This document shows, piece after piece, positions 11,001-19,622 of a stretch of DNA of 64,000 nucleotides; position 1 is the first letter of the stretch; every line of letters starts with the position of its first letter. Where the stretch lies: positions 186,001-250,000 of the forward strand of contig CAYLLS010000001.1 in NCBI GenBank assembly GCA_964385015.1. The letters run 5' to 3'. Position numbers and translations under genes: made by a program. The notes beneath the pieces are model-generated. The model was not told where the DNA came from. It did no database searches and saw nothing but the letters and a program-made list of their open reading frames with translations. This stretch comes from CAYLLS01 sp964385015. Its GTDB lineage: Bacteria; Myxococcota; UBA727; JABDBI01.

Positions 11001-12210
11001 TTGTTGTCACATAACCTTGATTTTCTAATTTACTATAAATAAATGGTTTGAACAGTTCTAATGCCATTGATTTAGGTAATCCGCATTGATGTAATTTTAA
11101 TTCCGGCCCTACTACAATTACAGATCTTCCAGAATAATCTACACGTTTACCTAATAAGTTTTGTCTAAATCTTCCATATTTGCCTTTTAACATATCACTT
11201 AGGCTTTTTAATGGTCTTTTATTAGATCCAGTAATTAATTTGCCTCGTCTACCATTATCAAATAATGCATCAACTGATTCTTGTAACATTCGTTTTTCAT
11301 TGCGTATAATAATTTCAGGTGCATGTAATTCTTGTAGTCTTTTTAATCTGTTATTTCTATTAATTACTCTTCTATATAAATCATTAAGATCAGAAGTAGC
11401 AAAACGTCCTCCTTCTAATGGGACTAAAGGTCTTAAATCAGGAGCAATAACAGGGATAACTTCTAGCATCATCCATTCTGGTTTATTGTCTGATCCTTTG
11501 AATGATTCAATAACTTTTATTCTTTTAATTAATTTTTTTTTTTTTATTTCAGATGTAGTTATTTTTAATTCTTGTCTTAGTTGTAATGCTAGTTCTTCTA
11601 TGCCATTGCCAGATCCATTGGAACCTGCTTCTAATTGCCTTAACAGTTCTTTAATAGCTTCTGCACCCATATTGGCAATGATAGTATCATCACCATATTT
11701 ATTTAATGCAATTTGATATTGTTCTTCACTTAATAATTTGCCTTGTGTATAAGGAGTGTTATGAGTTTCTAAAATTATATAACTTTCACAATATAAAACT
11801 TTTTCTAAATCTTTTTGTGTCATATCTAGTAAAGCACCTATGCGACTTGGTAGGCTTTTAAGAAACCAAATATGAGCAACCGGTGTAGCCAATAAGATAT
11901 GTCCTAATCGTTCTCTTCTTACTTTTGATTTAATTACTTCTACTCCACATTTTTCACAAATAATGCCCCTATGTTTCATGCGTTTATATTTGCCACATAA
12001 ACATTCATAATCTTTGATTGGACCAAATATTTTTGCACAGAATAAACCATCTCTTTCTGGTTTAAATGTTCTATAATTAATAGTTTCAGGTTTTTTGACT
12101 TCTCCATAAGACCAGTCACGAATTTTTTCAGGACTTGCTAGTTTAATTTTTACACTATCAAAATTAAGCGGATTTTTTGGTTTTTCAAAAAAGTTAAAAA
12201 TATCTTTCAT
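8077..12210 (-). CDS. rpoC: DNA-directed RNA polymerase subunit beta'
   Basis: This is the beta' subunit of RNA polymerase, which carries the catalytic magnesium site. At 1377 residues it is close to the E. coli length (1407). The N-terminal zinc ribbon CLCGKYKRMKHRGIICEKCG, the catalytic NADFDGDQMAVH, and the bridge-helix/trigger-loop region (ADSGARGSSQQLKQLAGMRG, FREGLTSLQYFISTHGARKG) are intact. A second cysteine cluster (CQTQRGICAKCYGRDLGRG) is also intact. It starts 30 bases after the rpoB stop. The rpsL-rpsG-fusA genes that usually follow in gammaproteobacteria are missing, and an acyl-CoA dehydrogenase gene takes their place. Confidence 0.99.
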   Translation of the reverse strand: MKDIFNFFEKPKNPLNFDSVKIKLASPEKIRDWSYGEVKKPETINYRTFKPERDGLFCAKIFGPIKDYECLCGKYKRMKHRGIICEKCGVEVIKSKVRRERLGHILLATPVAHIWFLKSLPSRIGALLDMTQKDLEKVLYCESYIILETHNTPYTQGKLLSEEQYQIALNKYGDDTIIANMGAEAIKELLRQLEAGSNGSGNGIEELALQLRQELKITTSEIKKKKLIKRIKVIESFKGSDNKPEWMMLEVIPVIAPDLRPLVPLEGGRFATSDLNDLYRRVINRNNRLKRLQELHAPEIIIRNEKRMLQESVDALFDNGRRGKLITGSNKRPLKSLSDMLKGKYGRFRQNLLGKRVDYSGRSVIVVGPELKLHQCGLPKSMALELFKPFIYSKLENQGYVTTIKAAKRMVEQEKSEVWDILDNVIKEHPILLNRAPTLHRLGLQAFEPILVEGKAIQLHPLVCTAFNADFDGDQMAVHIPLSIEAQIEARVLMMSTNNILSPASGQPIIVPTQDIVLGCYYMTRSYPLSKGEGMIFANVKEVRVAYDAKQIHLHASIKCRINNKIVDTTVGRVLLYEIMPNIISFHLINQVMNKQKLASLINHCYRLAGQKETVILADKIRTLGYTEATNSGISIAMHNMIIPPKKEKILNNCHSEIEEITNQYIEGLITNGERYNKVIDIWSKAAEDIANEMMNVISHETIIYNNKTLTTSSLNSLYIMADSGARGSSQQLKQLAGMRGLMAKPSGEIIETPITANFREGLTSLQYFISTHGARKGLADTALKTANSGYLTRRLVDVAQDSIITELDCNTLDGIEISPLVEGNEIIEGIGDRILGRITLEKVYDLITGHLIIDANQEINEDITNKIESAGVSKVKIRSVLTCQTQRGICAKCYGRDLGRGHMVNIGEAIGVIAAQSIGEPGTQLTMRTFHVGGIASSAAQKSSHIAKGKGTVIYDKLEVIKRKDNIFIAINRQGNIKIMDNNGREREVYPVSYGAIIKVKEGDFIQPGTMLIEWDPFSSYILSEKEGCVYFEDIIEGITMNNQVDEITGLSHKVIIESKDTSIRPNIIIKDKNNKKTNYILPIGAIIIVNEGDMISPGDNLAKVNREASRTKDITGGLPRVIELFEARKPKDIAIISEIDGSIIFGKDTKGKRKVIVYADKNNKREYLIPKGKHINVREEDFVRAGDALMEGSVNPHDILRILGEKALAKYMVEEIQEVYRLQGVKINDKHVEVIVRQMLKKVKIIKSGDTTFLENEQIEKQIFYEENTRILKQNLSTATSEPLLLGITKASLSTESFISGASFQETTKVLTEAAISSKIDYLRGLKENVIMGRLIPAGTGLSKYRSLHIEFDNNNTINTRKKIDNVPLELLEIH

Positions 12211-12240
12211 TTATTTTTTCCTAACACATTTTTTGTATAA

Positions 12241-15200
12241 TTAATTAGTTGGTTTTTTCTTTTTATCTAATAATTGTATATCTAGTCCGAGACTTTGTAG
12301 TTCTTTGATTAAAACATTAAAAGATTCTGGAACTCCTGATTCTAGTATATGTTCTCCTTTAATAATAGCTTCGTACATTCTATTTCTGCCAATTATATCA
12401 TCAGATTTAATAGTTAAAAATTCTTGAAGTGCATACGCAGCTCCATATGCTTCTAAAGCCCATACTTCCATTTCACCTAATCTTTGTCCACCAAATTGTG
12501 CTTTCCCACCTAGAGGTTGTTGTGTGACTAATGAATATGGACCAATTGATCTAGCATGAATTTTATTATCTACTAAATGGTGTAATTTTAACATGTACAT
12601 AATTCCTACTGTTACTTCTTTGTCAAAAGCTTCACCAGTATGTCCATCAAATAAAATGGTTTGTGCCGATATATCTTGTCCACCTTGACTTAATAGTTGT
12701 TGAATTTCTCTTTCAGAAGCTCCATCAAATACTGGAGTTTTCATTGGTATCCCGGATTGTAAATTAAATATTAGATTTTTTGTTTTGGTTTCATTTAAAT
12801 TATCAATAATATTATGTTCTTTTGGATTATTAAAAATATTTTTTAATTGTGTTTTAATATGATTAATATTCGAATTGTTTTTTATAGCCAGATTTAATTG
12901 TTCACTTAATCCTTTAGCTGCCCATCCTAAATGTGATTCTAAAATTTGTCCAACATTCATTCTGCTTGGAACTCCTAGTGGATTAAGAATAATATCAACT
13001 GGAGTTCCATTTGGTAAATATGGCATATCTTCCTCTGGAAATATTTTAGATATTACGCCTTTATTACCATGTCTGCCAGCCATTTTATCACCAGCTTGTA
13101 GTTTTCTTTTTGTAGCTACACATACTTTAATAATTTTAATAATTCCTGGTGGTAAATCATCTCCATTATTTAATTGTTTAATTTGTTTTACATATGTATT
13201 ATTAATATTATTTATATTTGCTTGAGTGTTTTTAATAAATGTTTGCATTTGTTTTTTAATATTTATATCGTTTATAGAAATGTTATTGTAATTATCGAAA
13301 TCTATAGTGTCCATTATACGTTCATTTATTTTTTCACCATTATGTGCAATTATGATATTATTGTTGATGAGATTTTCAGTTAATGTGTTATTTTTTAGTA
13401 TTTTTTTTATATATTGTTTAGCTATATCTTTAATAATACGTATTTTATCATTTTTGTTTTTTAAATATTGTGATATTTTATTTTTTTTATCATTAATAGA
13501 TCTTTTATCTTGAGTGGTTCCCTTTCTTGTGAAAATTTTAACATTTATCACAGTTCCACCAGTGCCAGAAGGGACATGTAAACTAGTGTTTTTAATGTCT
13601 CCAGCTTTTTCTCCAAAAATAGCACGCAATAATTTTTCTTCAGGAGATAATTGTGTTTCTCCTTTTGGTGTGACTTTACCTACTAATATATTTCCTGGTA
13701 CAACATTTGCTCCAATTTTTATTATACCAGAATCATCTAATTTTTGAAGCACATCTTCTGCAGTATTAGGAATATCATTAGTTATTTCTTCAGCGCCTAA
13801 TTTTGTATCACGCGCTATGCATTCAAATTCTTCAATATGAATTGATGTAAAAATGTCATTCTTTACTAGACGTTCACTAACAATAATAGAATCTTCAAAA
13901 TTATATCCATGCCATGCCATAAATGCTACAGTAACATTTTGTCCTAGAGCTAATTCTCCATGATGAATTGCTGGACCATCAGCGATAATACTGTCTTGTT
14001 TTATATAATCATGCATAGTTACATTAGCAGTTTGATTAAAACATGTGTCTTGATTAGATCTTTGAAATTTAGTTAATTTATATACATCTATTATATTATG
14101 ATCAGATGTATAATTCTTTGTATAATCTAATTGTATAATAATTTTAGAAGAATCAACATAACATACGATTCCTGAATTTTTGGCAATTTGACATACTCCT
14201 GAATCTTTTCCTACAAATGCTTCTATACCAGTTCCTACTATTGGAGCATCTGTTTTTAGTAATGGTACAGCCTGTCTTTGCATATTTGAACCCATTAATG
14301 CTCTATTGGCATCATTGTGTTCTAAAAATGGAATTAATCCAGCAGCTATAGAGACTAATTGATTAGTTGATACTTCCATTAATGTAACATTTTCAGCTAA
14401 TGTAAGTGTAGTTCCGTGTGATTGTCTTACTTGTATTAATTTTTTTTTAAATTTATTTGTTTTATAGTTGATTGATTCAGTTGCTTGGGCTATTGTTTCT
14501 TTTTCTTCTTCTAATGCATTATAATATTTAATATGATTTGTGATTACTCCGTTGATAACATGTCTATATGGTGTTTCTATAAAACCATATTTATTAACTC
14601 TTGCAAAAATAGATAAAGAAGCTATTAAACCAATATTTTGTCCTTCTGGAGTTTCAATCGGACAAATTCTTCCGTAATGAGTTGGATGTACATCTCTTAC
14701 TTCAAATCCAGCTCTTTCTCTTGTTAGTCCTCCAGGCCCTAACGCTGATAGTCTGCGTTTATGAGTTATTTCTGATAATGGATTAGTTTGATCCATAAAT
14801 TGTGATAATTGTGATGATCCAAAAAATTCTTTAATGACTGCTGCTATGGGTTTACTATTAATGATTTCATGTAATATAATAGTATCATCATTTTCTTGCA
14901 TGCTAATTCTTTCTTTTATAATTTTTTCCATTCTAACTAAACCAATTCTATATTGGTTTTCTACTAGTTCACCAACTGATCTTACTCTTCTGTTTCCTAA
15001 ATGATCTATATCATCAATCATTCCGTTGCCATTTTTTAATTCTATTAAATATTTAATGACTTGTAATATATCATTTTTAGTTAATGTGCATTTTGTTAAT
15101 GGTTCGTGAGTAGAAAATTTATGGTTTAATTTTAATCTACCAACTTCTGATAAATCATATTTTGACATATTAAAAAATAGATTATTTAATAGTTGCTCTG

Positions 15201-16359
15201 CTATATCTATAGTAGGAGGATCTCCAGGTTTTAATTTTTTATAAATTTCAATAGCTGCTTCTTGAGAAGAAGTTGTTTTGTCAGCTAGCCATGTATTTCT
15301 GAAATATGGCCCTACATTTAAATTATCTATATATAAGATTTTAATATTATTTATATTATGTTGTTTAAAATAATTTAAATGATTTTTTGATAATTTTTCA
15401 TTGCATTGTACAATAATTTTATTGTTTTCTTTATTAATAATATTTTCTGCAGAAATTAATTCTAGAACTTCTTTTTCATGTAACTTAATGGTTTTAATGT
15501 TGTTTTTTTTCATTATTTGAATGATTGAATTAGTAATTTTGCGATTTTTTTTAATTATAATATTTTTATTATCTGGATATAAAATATCATAGGTTGCTCT
15601 TTGCCCTAGTAATAAATTAAAATTTATAGATTTATCAAATGAACCATCTTTATTTAATATTAATGTTTCTATTTGATAAAAATATTTTAATAATTCATCT
15701 ATTGATAAATTTAATGCTTTTATTAACATTGTAGCAAGAAATTTCTTTTTTCTATCTATTCTACAATATATTAAATCTTTATGATCAAATTCAAAATCTA
15801 TCCATGATCCTCTGTATGGAATAATTCTAGCATTATATAAAACTTTCCCAGAAGAATGTGTTTTCCCTCTATCGTTATCAAAAAATACTCCTGGACTTCT
15901 ATGTAATTGACTAACTACTACTCTTTCAGTGCCATTTATCATAAAAGTTCCATAATTAGTCATTAAAGGGATATCTCCAAAATGAAGTTCTTGTTCTTTA
16001 GTATTGTCTTTTACATTTGTTCTGCTATTATTTATATATATAGAACGAATAGTTATTTTTATAGGGGCTGCAAATGTTAATCCTCTGGTTAGACATTCTT
16101 CTAGATCATATTTTGGTTCAGTTAACTTATATGAAACAAATTCTAATGAAATTTTATTGTTGTAGTCTTTTATAGGGAATACTGATTTAAATGCTGCCTG
16201 TAGTCCTATATTTTTTCTTTTATGAGGATTAATATCTGTTTGTAAAAAATTTTTGTAACTTTGTTTTTGTATATCAATAAGATTTGGCATTGATAATTTA
16301 CTTTTAATGCTAGAAAAACTTTTGCGGATAGCAAAACTTTGTCGAAACTCAGTTACCAT
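12241..16359 (-). CDS. rpoB: DNA-directed RNA polymerase subunit beta
   Basis: This is the beta subunit of RNA polymerase, with 1372 residues (E. coli has 1342). The rifampicin-pocket region is recognisable as FFGSSQLSQFMDQTNPLSEITHKRR followed by LGPGGLTRERAGFEVRDVHPTHYGR. The C-terminal clamp contact region (GKAQFGGQRLGEMEVWALEAYGAAY) is also recognisable. Lys- and Asn-rich, lineage-specific sequence fills the insertion regions near residues 230-340 and 950-1060, which fits AT-driven drift in non-essential surface segments. The usual upstream genes rplKAJL are absent: the gene is preceded by 206 bases and then proS, with a candidate promoter at 16468-16496. Confidence 0.99.
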   Translation of the reverse strand: MVTEFRQSFAIRKSFSSIKSKLSMPNLIDIQKQSYKNFLQTDINPHKRKNIGLQAAFKSVFPIKDYNNKISLEFVSYKLTEPKYDLEECLTRGLTFAAPIKITIRSIYINNSRTNVKDNTKEQELHFGDIPLMTNYGTFMINGTERVVVSQLHRSPGVFFDNDRGKTHSSGKVLYNARIIPYRGSWIDFEFDHKDLIYCRIDRKKKFLATMLIKALNLSIDELLKYFYQIETLILNKDGSFDKSINFNLLLGQRATYDILYPDNKNIIIKKNRKITNSIIQIMKKNNIKTIKLHEKEVLELISAENIINKENNKIIVQCNEKLSKNHLNYFKQHNINNIKILYIDNLNVGPYFRNTWLADKTTSSQEAAIEIYKKLKPGDPPTIDIAEQLLNNLFFNMSKYDLSEVGRLKLNHKFSTHEPLTKCTLTKNDILQVIKYLIELKNGNGMIDDIDHLGNRRVRSVGELVENQYRIGLVRMEKIIKERISMQENDDTIILHEIINSKPIAAVIKEFFGSSQLSQFMDQTNPLSEITHKRRLSALGPGGLTRERAGFEVRDVHPTHYGRICPIETPEGQNIGLIASLSIFARVNKYGFIETPYRHVINGVITNHIKYYNALEEEKETIAQATESINYKTNKFKKKLIQVRQSHGTTLTLAENVTLMEVSTNQLVSIAAGLIPFLEHNDANRALMGSNMQRQAVPLLKTDAPIVGTGIEAFVGKDSGVCQIAKNSGIVCYVDSSKIIIQLDYTKNYTSDHNIIDVYKLTKFQRSNQDTCFNQTANVTMHDYIKQDSIIADGPAIHHGELALGQNVTVAFMAWHGYNFEDSIIVSERLVKNDIFTSIHIEEFECIARDTKLGAEEITNDIPNTAEDVLQKLDDSGIIKIGANVVPGNILVGKVTPKGETQLSPEEKLLRAIFGEKAGDIKNTSLHVPSGTGGTVINVKIFTRKGTTQDKRSINDKKNKISQYLKNKNDKIRIIKDIAKQYIKKILKNNTLTENLINNNIIIAHNGEKINERIMDTIDFDNYNNISINDINIKKQMQTFIKNTQANINNINNTYVKQIKQLNNGDDLPPGIIKIIKVCVATKRKLQAGDKMAGRHGNKGVISKIFPEEDMPYLPNGTPVDIILNPLGVPSRMNVGQILESHLGWAAKGLSEQLNLAIKNNSNINHIKTQLKNIFNNPKEHNIIDNLNETKTKNLIFNLQSGIPMKTPVFDGASEREIQQLLSQGGQDISAQTILFDGHTGEAFDKEVTVGIMYMLKLHHLVDNKIHARSIGPYSLVTQQPLGGKAQFGGQRLGEMEVWALEAYGAAYALQEFLTIKSDDIIGRNRMYEAIIKGEHILESGVPESFNVLIKELQSLGLDIQLLDKKKKPTN

Positions 16360-16467
16360 AATGTTTAATCCTCCATTTTTAAATACATAATTTCATATTT
16401 AATTTTTAATTTAATTATAGTAATAATAAAAAATATGAAATAAATTAGTAGACAATAAAACTAATAC

Positions 16468-16496
16468 TACTTATTCTTTTTCGCAAATTTTGTCAA
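16468..16496 (-). promoter_or_regulatory. Candidate sigma70 promoter for rpoBC
   Basis: On the minus strand a perfect TTGACA lies at 16491-16496, followed after 17 bases by TAAGTA (16468-16473), a weak -10 match of three bases in six. It sits 108 bases upstream of the rpoB start in the 206-base gap after proS. In such AT-rich DNA the -35 hexamer is the informative part and the -10 assignment is tentative. Confidence 0.45.
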
Positions 16497-16565
16497 TACT
16501 TTAATGATTTGTGATATAGAATAAAAGGTAATATGAGTTAATTATATTATTAATCATATGTTATG

Positions 16566-17849
16566 CTATATATATATTTTATATTGATTTTTGTATATTT
16601 GTTTAATAATTAATGGAGCTTGATAAATTGATGTGCGAATAATTTTAGTGTAATATTTATGTCTGATATTTATTTCAATATAGTGTTTAATTTTATGTCC
16701 TATTATTACTTGAATAGGATAACCTATTAAATTAGCATTTTTAATTTTTATAGAGGCATTAATTAATCTATCATCAAATAGTACATCTATATGATATTTT
16801 AATAATGTTTGGTATAAGTGTTGACATTGATGGTAATAGTTATGTGATAATAGTAATATAATGACATGAAATGGCGTTACAGTAATTGGCCAAATTATGC
16901 CTTGATTATCATGATTTTGTTCAATTATAGCAGCTATTGTTCTGCTGACTCCTATTCCATAACAACCCATGTTAATGTATATTTGTTTCCCTTGTTTGTT
17001 TATTATGTTAGCATTCATAGCTTTAGAATATTTGTTGTTTAGAGAAAATATATGTCCTACTTCTATACTGCGTTTAATATTAACATGAGAATTGCATTTA
17101 TTACATGTAGATAGATTATTAATTTTGTTATTATTTAAGTTATTTAATTCATAATTAATAATATATCCACATGAATTACATATAATAATTTTATCTTCTC
17201 CATATTTTGTTAATGCGTGAATCTCATGATTTTTGTTTCCACCTATATTACCTGCATGTGCTTCTATATTTAAGGTGTTTAATCCACATGTTTTAAATAT
17301 TTTTTTATATATATGTTGCATTCTTCTATATATGATTTCTGTATTTTTTTGATCTTCGCAAAATGAATAAGCATCTTTCATCAGAAATTCTCTGCTTCTT
17401 ATTAATCCTGATCTAGGTCTTATTTCATCTCTAAATTTAGTATTTATTTGATATAAAATTAATGGTAATTGTTTATAGCTATATATATGAGATGATATTA
17501 AATTAGTAATTATTTCTTCATGAGTAGGTCCAAGACAAAAATCATTATTATTTCTATCTTTTAGTTTAAACATTTCTTTTCCATATATATTCCAACGATT
17601 AGATGTGTCCCATAAATGTTTTGATTGTAATATTGGCATGTGAATTTCTTGTGCGTATATTTTATTTAATTCAGTGCGAATAATATTATTAATATTGTTA
17701 ATTATTTTTAATCCTAATGGTAAATATATATACATGCCGGATGATGCTTGTCTTATGATACCAGCTTTTAGCATTAAAGTATGAGATATGCTATAACTTT
17801 GAGATGGGTTTTCTTTTATTATTGGAATTAACATTTTAGAATAATACAT
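16566..17849 (-). CDS. proS: Prolyl-tRNA synthetase without INS editing domain
   Basis: This class II synthetase charges tRNA-Pro. The catalytic core is complete: motif 1, motif 2 (FRDEIRPRSGLIRSREFLMK), motif 3 (MGCYGIGVSRTIAAII) and the anticodon-binding domain after PITVTPFHVIILLL. At 427 residues it is about 145 shorter than the E. coli enzyme. The missing part is the INS domain that hydrolyses mischarged Ala-tRNA-Pro. Between GEDKIIICNSCGY and KRSIEVGHIF only about 35 residues remain, including two CxxC pairs (CNSC, CNKC) that could hold a zinc. INS-less ProS is known in alphaproteobacteria and some reduced genomes. The deletion is clean and the rest is conserved, so I regard the gene as functional. 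Confidence 0.93.
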   Translation of the reverse strand: MYYSKMLIPIIKENPSQSYSISHTLMLKAGIIRQASSGMYIYLPLGLKIINNINNIIRTELNKIYAQEIHMPILQSKHLWDTSNRWNIYGKEMFKLKDRNNNDFCLGPTHEEIITNLISSHIYSYKQLPLILYQINTKFRDEIRPRSGLIRSREFLMKDAYSFCEDQKNTEIIYRRMQHIYKKIFKTCGLNTLNIEAHAGNIGGNKNHEIHALTKYGEDKIIICNSCGYIINYELNNLNNNKINNLSTCNKCNSHVNIKRSIEVGHIFSLNNKYSKAMNANIINKQGKQIYINMGCYGIGVSRTIAAIIEQNHDNQGIIWPITVTPFHVIILLLSHNYYHQCQHLYQTLLKYHIDVLFDDRLINASIKIKNANLIGYPIQVIIGHKIKHYIEINIRHKYYTKIIRTSIYQAPLIIKQIYKNQYKIYI

Positions 17850-18022
17850 AAAAAATTTTACCTATATTATAGCTGTTATAAAATATTATATATCAATATA
17901 TTCTTGAGTATACTATTATGAAGATGTATGCATAATGTGTATATGAAAATATATAAATTTATATATGATGTATATTTTTTATATTATATATTATATATAT
18001 GCTATAAACGCTATATTCAAAG

Positions 18023-19147
18023 ATGAAAAATATGAATTTTTTTTATAAAATATTAGCTACTGATGGGGCTAGTCGCAGAGGCCGTATGTTTACGCCAAGA
18101 GGAATTATAGAAACACCAACATTTATGCCAGTTGGTACATGTGCTGCTGTAAAATCATTAATTACAGATGATTTAGAAACTTTAAATGTAGACATTATAT
18201 TAAGTAATACATATCATTTGATGTTAAGGCCTGGAATGCAATATTTTAATAAAAATAATAAAATTCATAATTTTATGAAATGGACAAAACCTATTTTAAC
18301 TGATTCTGGAGGATTTCAGGTATATTCTTTGTCTATATTAAATAAAACAAATAATATGCATTCTTTAATAAAAATTTCTGAAAATGGTGTAAGATTTAAA
18401 AGTTTTATCAATGGTCATGATTTTAATGTTACTCCAGAAACAATAATTAATATGCAAAATAATATAGGATCTGATATATTAATGCCATTAGATTATTGTA
18501 TTTCTTCTGATAGTAATAAGGTAGAAGTAAAATTGGCAGCAGAAAGAACTACTAGATGGTTAGATAGAAGTATTGCAAGTCATGAGAATAATAATGCAAA
18601 ATTATTTGGTATTATTCATGGTGGAATATATGATGATTTAAGAATTATTCATGCAGAAGATATTTGTAGTCGTGATCTTTTTGGTTTTGCTATTGGAGGG
18701 TTATCTATTGGAGAAAAAAAAAAATATATGTGGAAGTTATGTAATATTGTTGCTAACATTATTCCACATAATAAACCTCGTTATTTAATGGGTGTTGGTT
18801 CTCCAGAAGATTTACTAAAAGGTATATTTTATGGAATTGATATGTTTGATTGTGTTTTGCCTACACGCAATGCTAGAAATGGGACTCTATATACTTCTAA
18901 AGGAACCATTTACATGAAACATAGTGTTTATAAATATGATAATAAAACATTAGATGATGTATGTACATGTTATGTGTGTTTAAATTTTTCACGTAGTTAT
19001 TTACATCATTTATTTAAGGCTAATGAGATTATATTTTCTCGATTAGCATCATTTCATAATATTCATTATTATATGTCACTTGTTAAATTAGCTAGAAAAG
19101 CAATTGAAAACGGCATATTTTATTCTATGATGTTAAATCTTTATTGA
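18023..19147 (+). CDS. tgt: Queuine tRNA-ribosyltransferase
   Basis: Tgt exchanges guanine-34 of GUN anticodons for the queuosine precursor preQ1. The 374 residues match the E. coli length of 375. Seen are the substrate pocket TDSGGFQVYSLS, the catalytic region GVGSPEDLLKGIFYGIDMFD with PTRNARNG, and the zinc site CTCYVCLNFSRSYLHHL near the C-terminus. It ends TGA directly followed by TAA. Downstream come yajC, secD and secF, the standard gammaproteobacterial order; the usual partner queA is not upstream. The 173-base gap to the divergent proS gene is mostly alternating A/T. Confidence 0.97.
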   Translation: MKNMNFFYKILATDGASRRGRMFTPRGIIETPTFMPVGTCAAVKSLITDDLETLNVDIILSNTYHLMLRPGMQYFNKNNKIHNFMKWTKPILTDSGGFQVYSLSILNKTNNMHSLIKISENGVRFKSFINGHDFNVTPETIINMQNNIGSDILMPLDYCISSDSNKVEVKLAAERTTRWLDRSIASHENNNAKLFGIIHGGIYDDLRIIHAEDICSRDLFGFAIGGLSIGEKKKYMWKLCNIVANIIPHNKPRYLMGVGSPEDLLKGIFYGIDMFDCVLPTRNARNGTLYTSKGTIYMKHSVYKYDNKTLDDVCTCYVCLNFSRSYLHHLFKANEIIFSRLASFHNIHYYMSLVKLARKAIENGIFYSMMLNLY

Positions 19148-19237
19148 TAATATTTCATTTATGTATTATAGATTATTTTTTTAATGATAATATATTTTTA
19201 ATTTATAACTTATGTAAAGTTATATATGGAGTGTTTT

Positions 19238-19567
19238 ATGTTATATAATTTAAATGTGTTTGCTATGCAAAATGCTAGTGATACTAATAGTAGTCTTGTC
19301 TTTATTATTTTAATGTTTGCTATTATGTTTGCTATATTATATTTTATTGTAATACGTCCTCAACAAAAACAACAAAAAAATCATAATGAATTAATTGCTG
19401 CATTAAAAAAAGGAGATAATGTTATATTGACAAGTGGTATTATAGGTAAAATTTATACTGTAGAAAATGATATAATTAGTTTAGAAGTAAGTGATAAAAT
19501 ACGTATAAAAATTTTAAAAAATTCTGTTCAAGCTATTAATAATATTCAAAAATTAAATATTAAATAA
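19238..19567 (+). CDS. yajC: Sec translocon accessory protein YajC
   Basis: YajC is a small inner-membrane protein that associates with SecDF. One transmembrane helix (SLVFIILMFAIMFAILYFIV) is followed by the family signature IRPQQKQQKNHNELIAALKKGD and a small cytoplasmic domain. I choose the ATG at 19238 over the in-frame ATG at 19226, because the upstream GGAG (19228-19231) overlaps the earlier ATG and is correctly spaced only for the later one. This gives 109 residues, close to E. coli YajC (110). It lies 90 bases after tgt and 55 before secD. Confidence 0.95.
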   Translation: MLYNLNVFAMQNASDTNSSLVFIILMFAIMFAILYFIVIRPQQKQQKNHNELIAALKKGDNVILTSGIIGKIYTVENDIISLEVSDKIRIKILKNSVQAINNIQKLNIK

Positions 19568-19622
19568 ACATATCGTTTTTTAATATGTAAATATATGTTT
19601 ATGTTAATGTAATGTTATTTAT

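Noticed and set aside
8738..13747. Several open frames opposite rpoC and rpoB
   Set aside because: They are antisense shadows of highly conserved genes, with low-complexity composition and no family resemblance.
16566..17849. proS as a truncated pseudogene because it is about 145 residues short
   Set aside because: The missing part is exactly the internal INS editing domain. All three class II motifs and the anticodon-binding domain are present, and the frame is intact, matching known INS-less enzymes.
17940..18010. Alternating A/T tract as a replication origin or structured element
   Set aside because: No DnaA-box cluster or iterons were seen. Runs of TATATA are common throughout the spacers of this genome.
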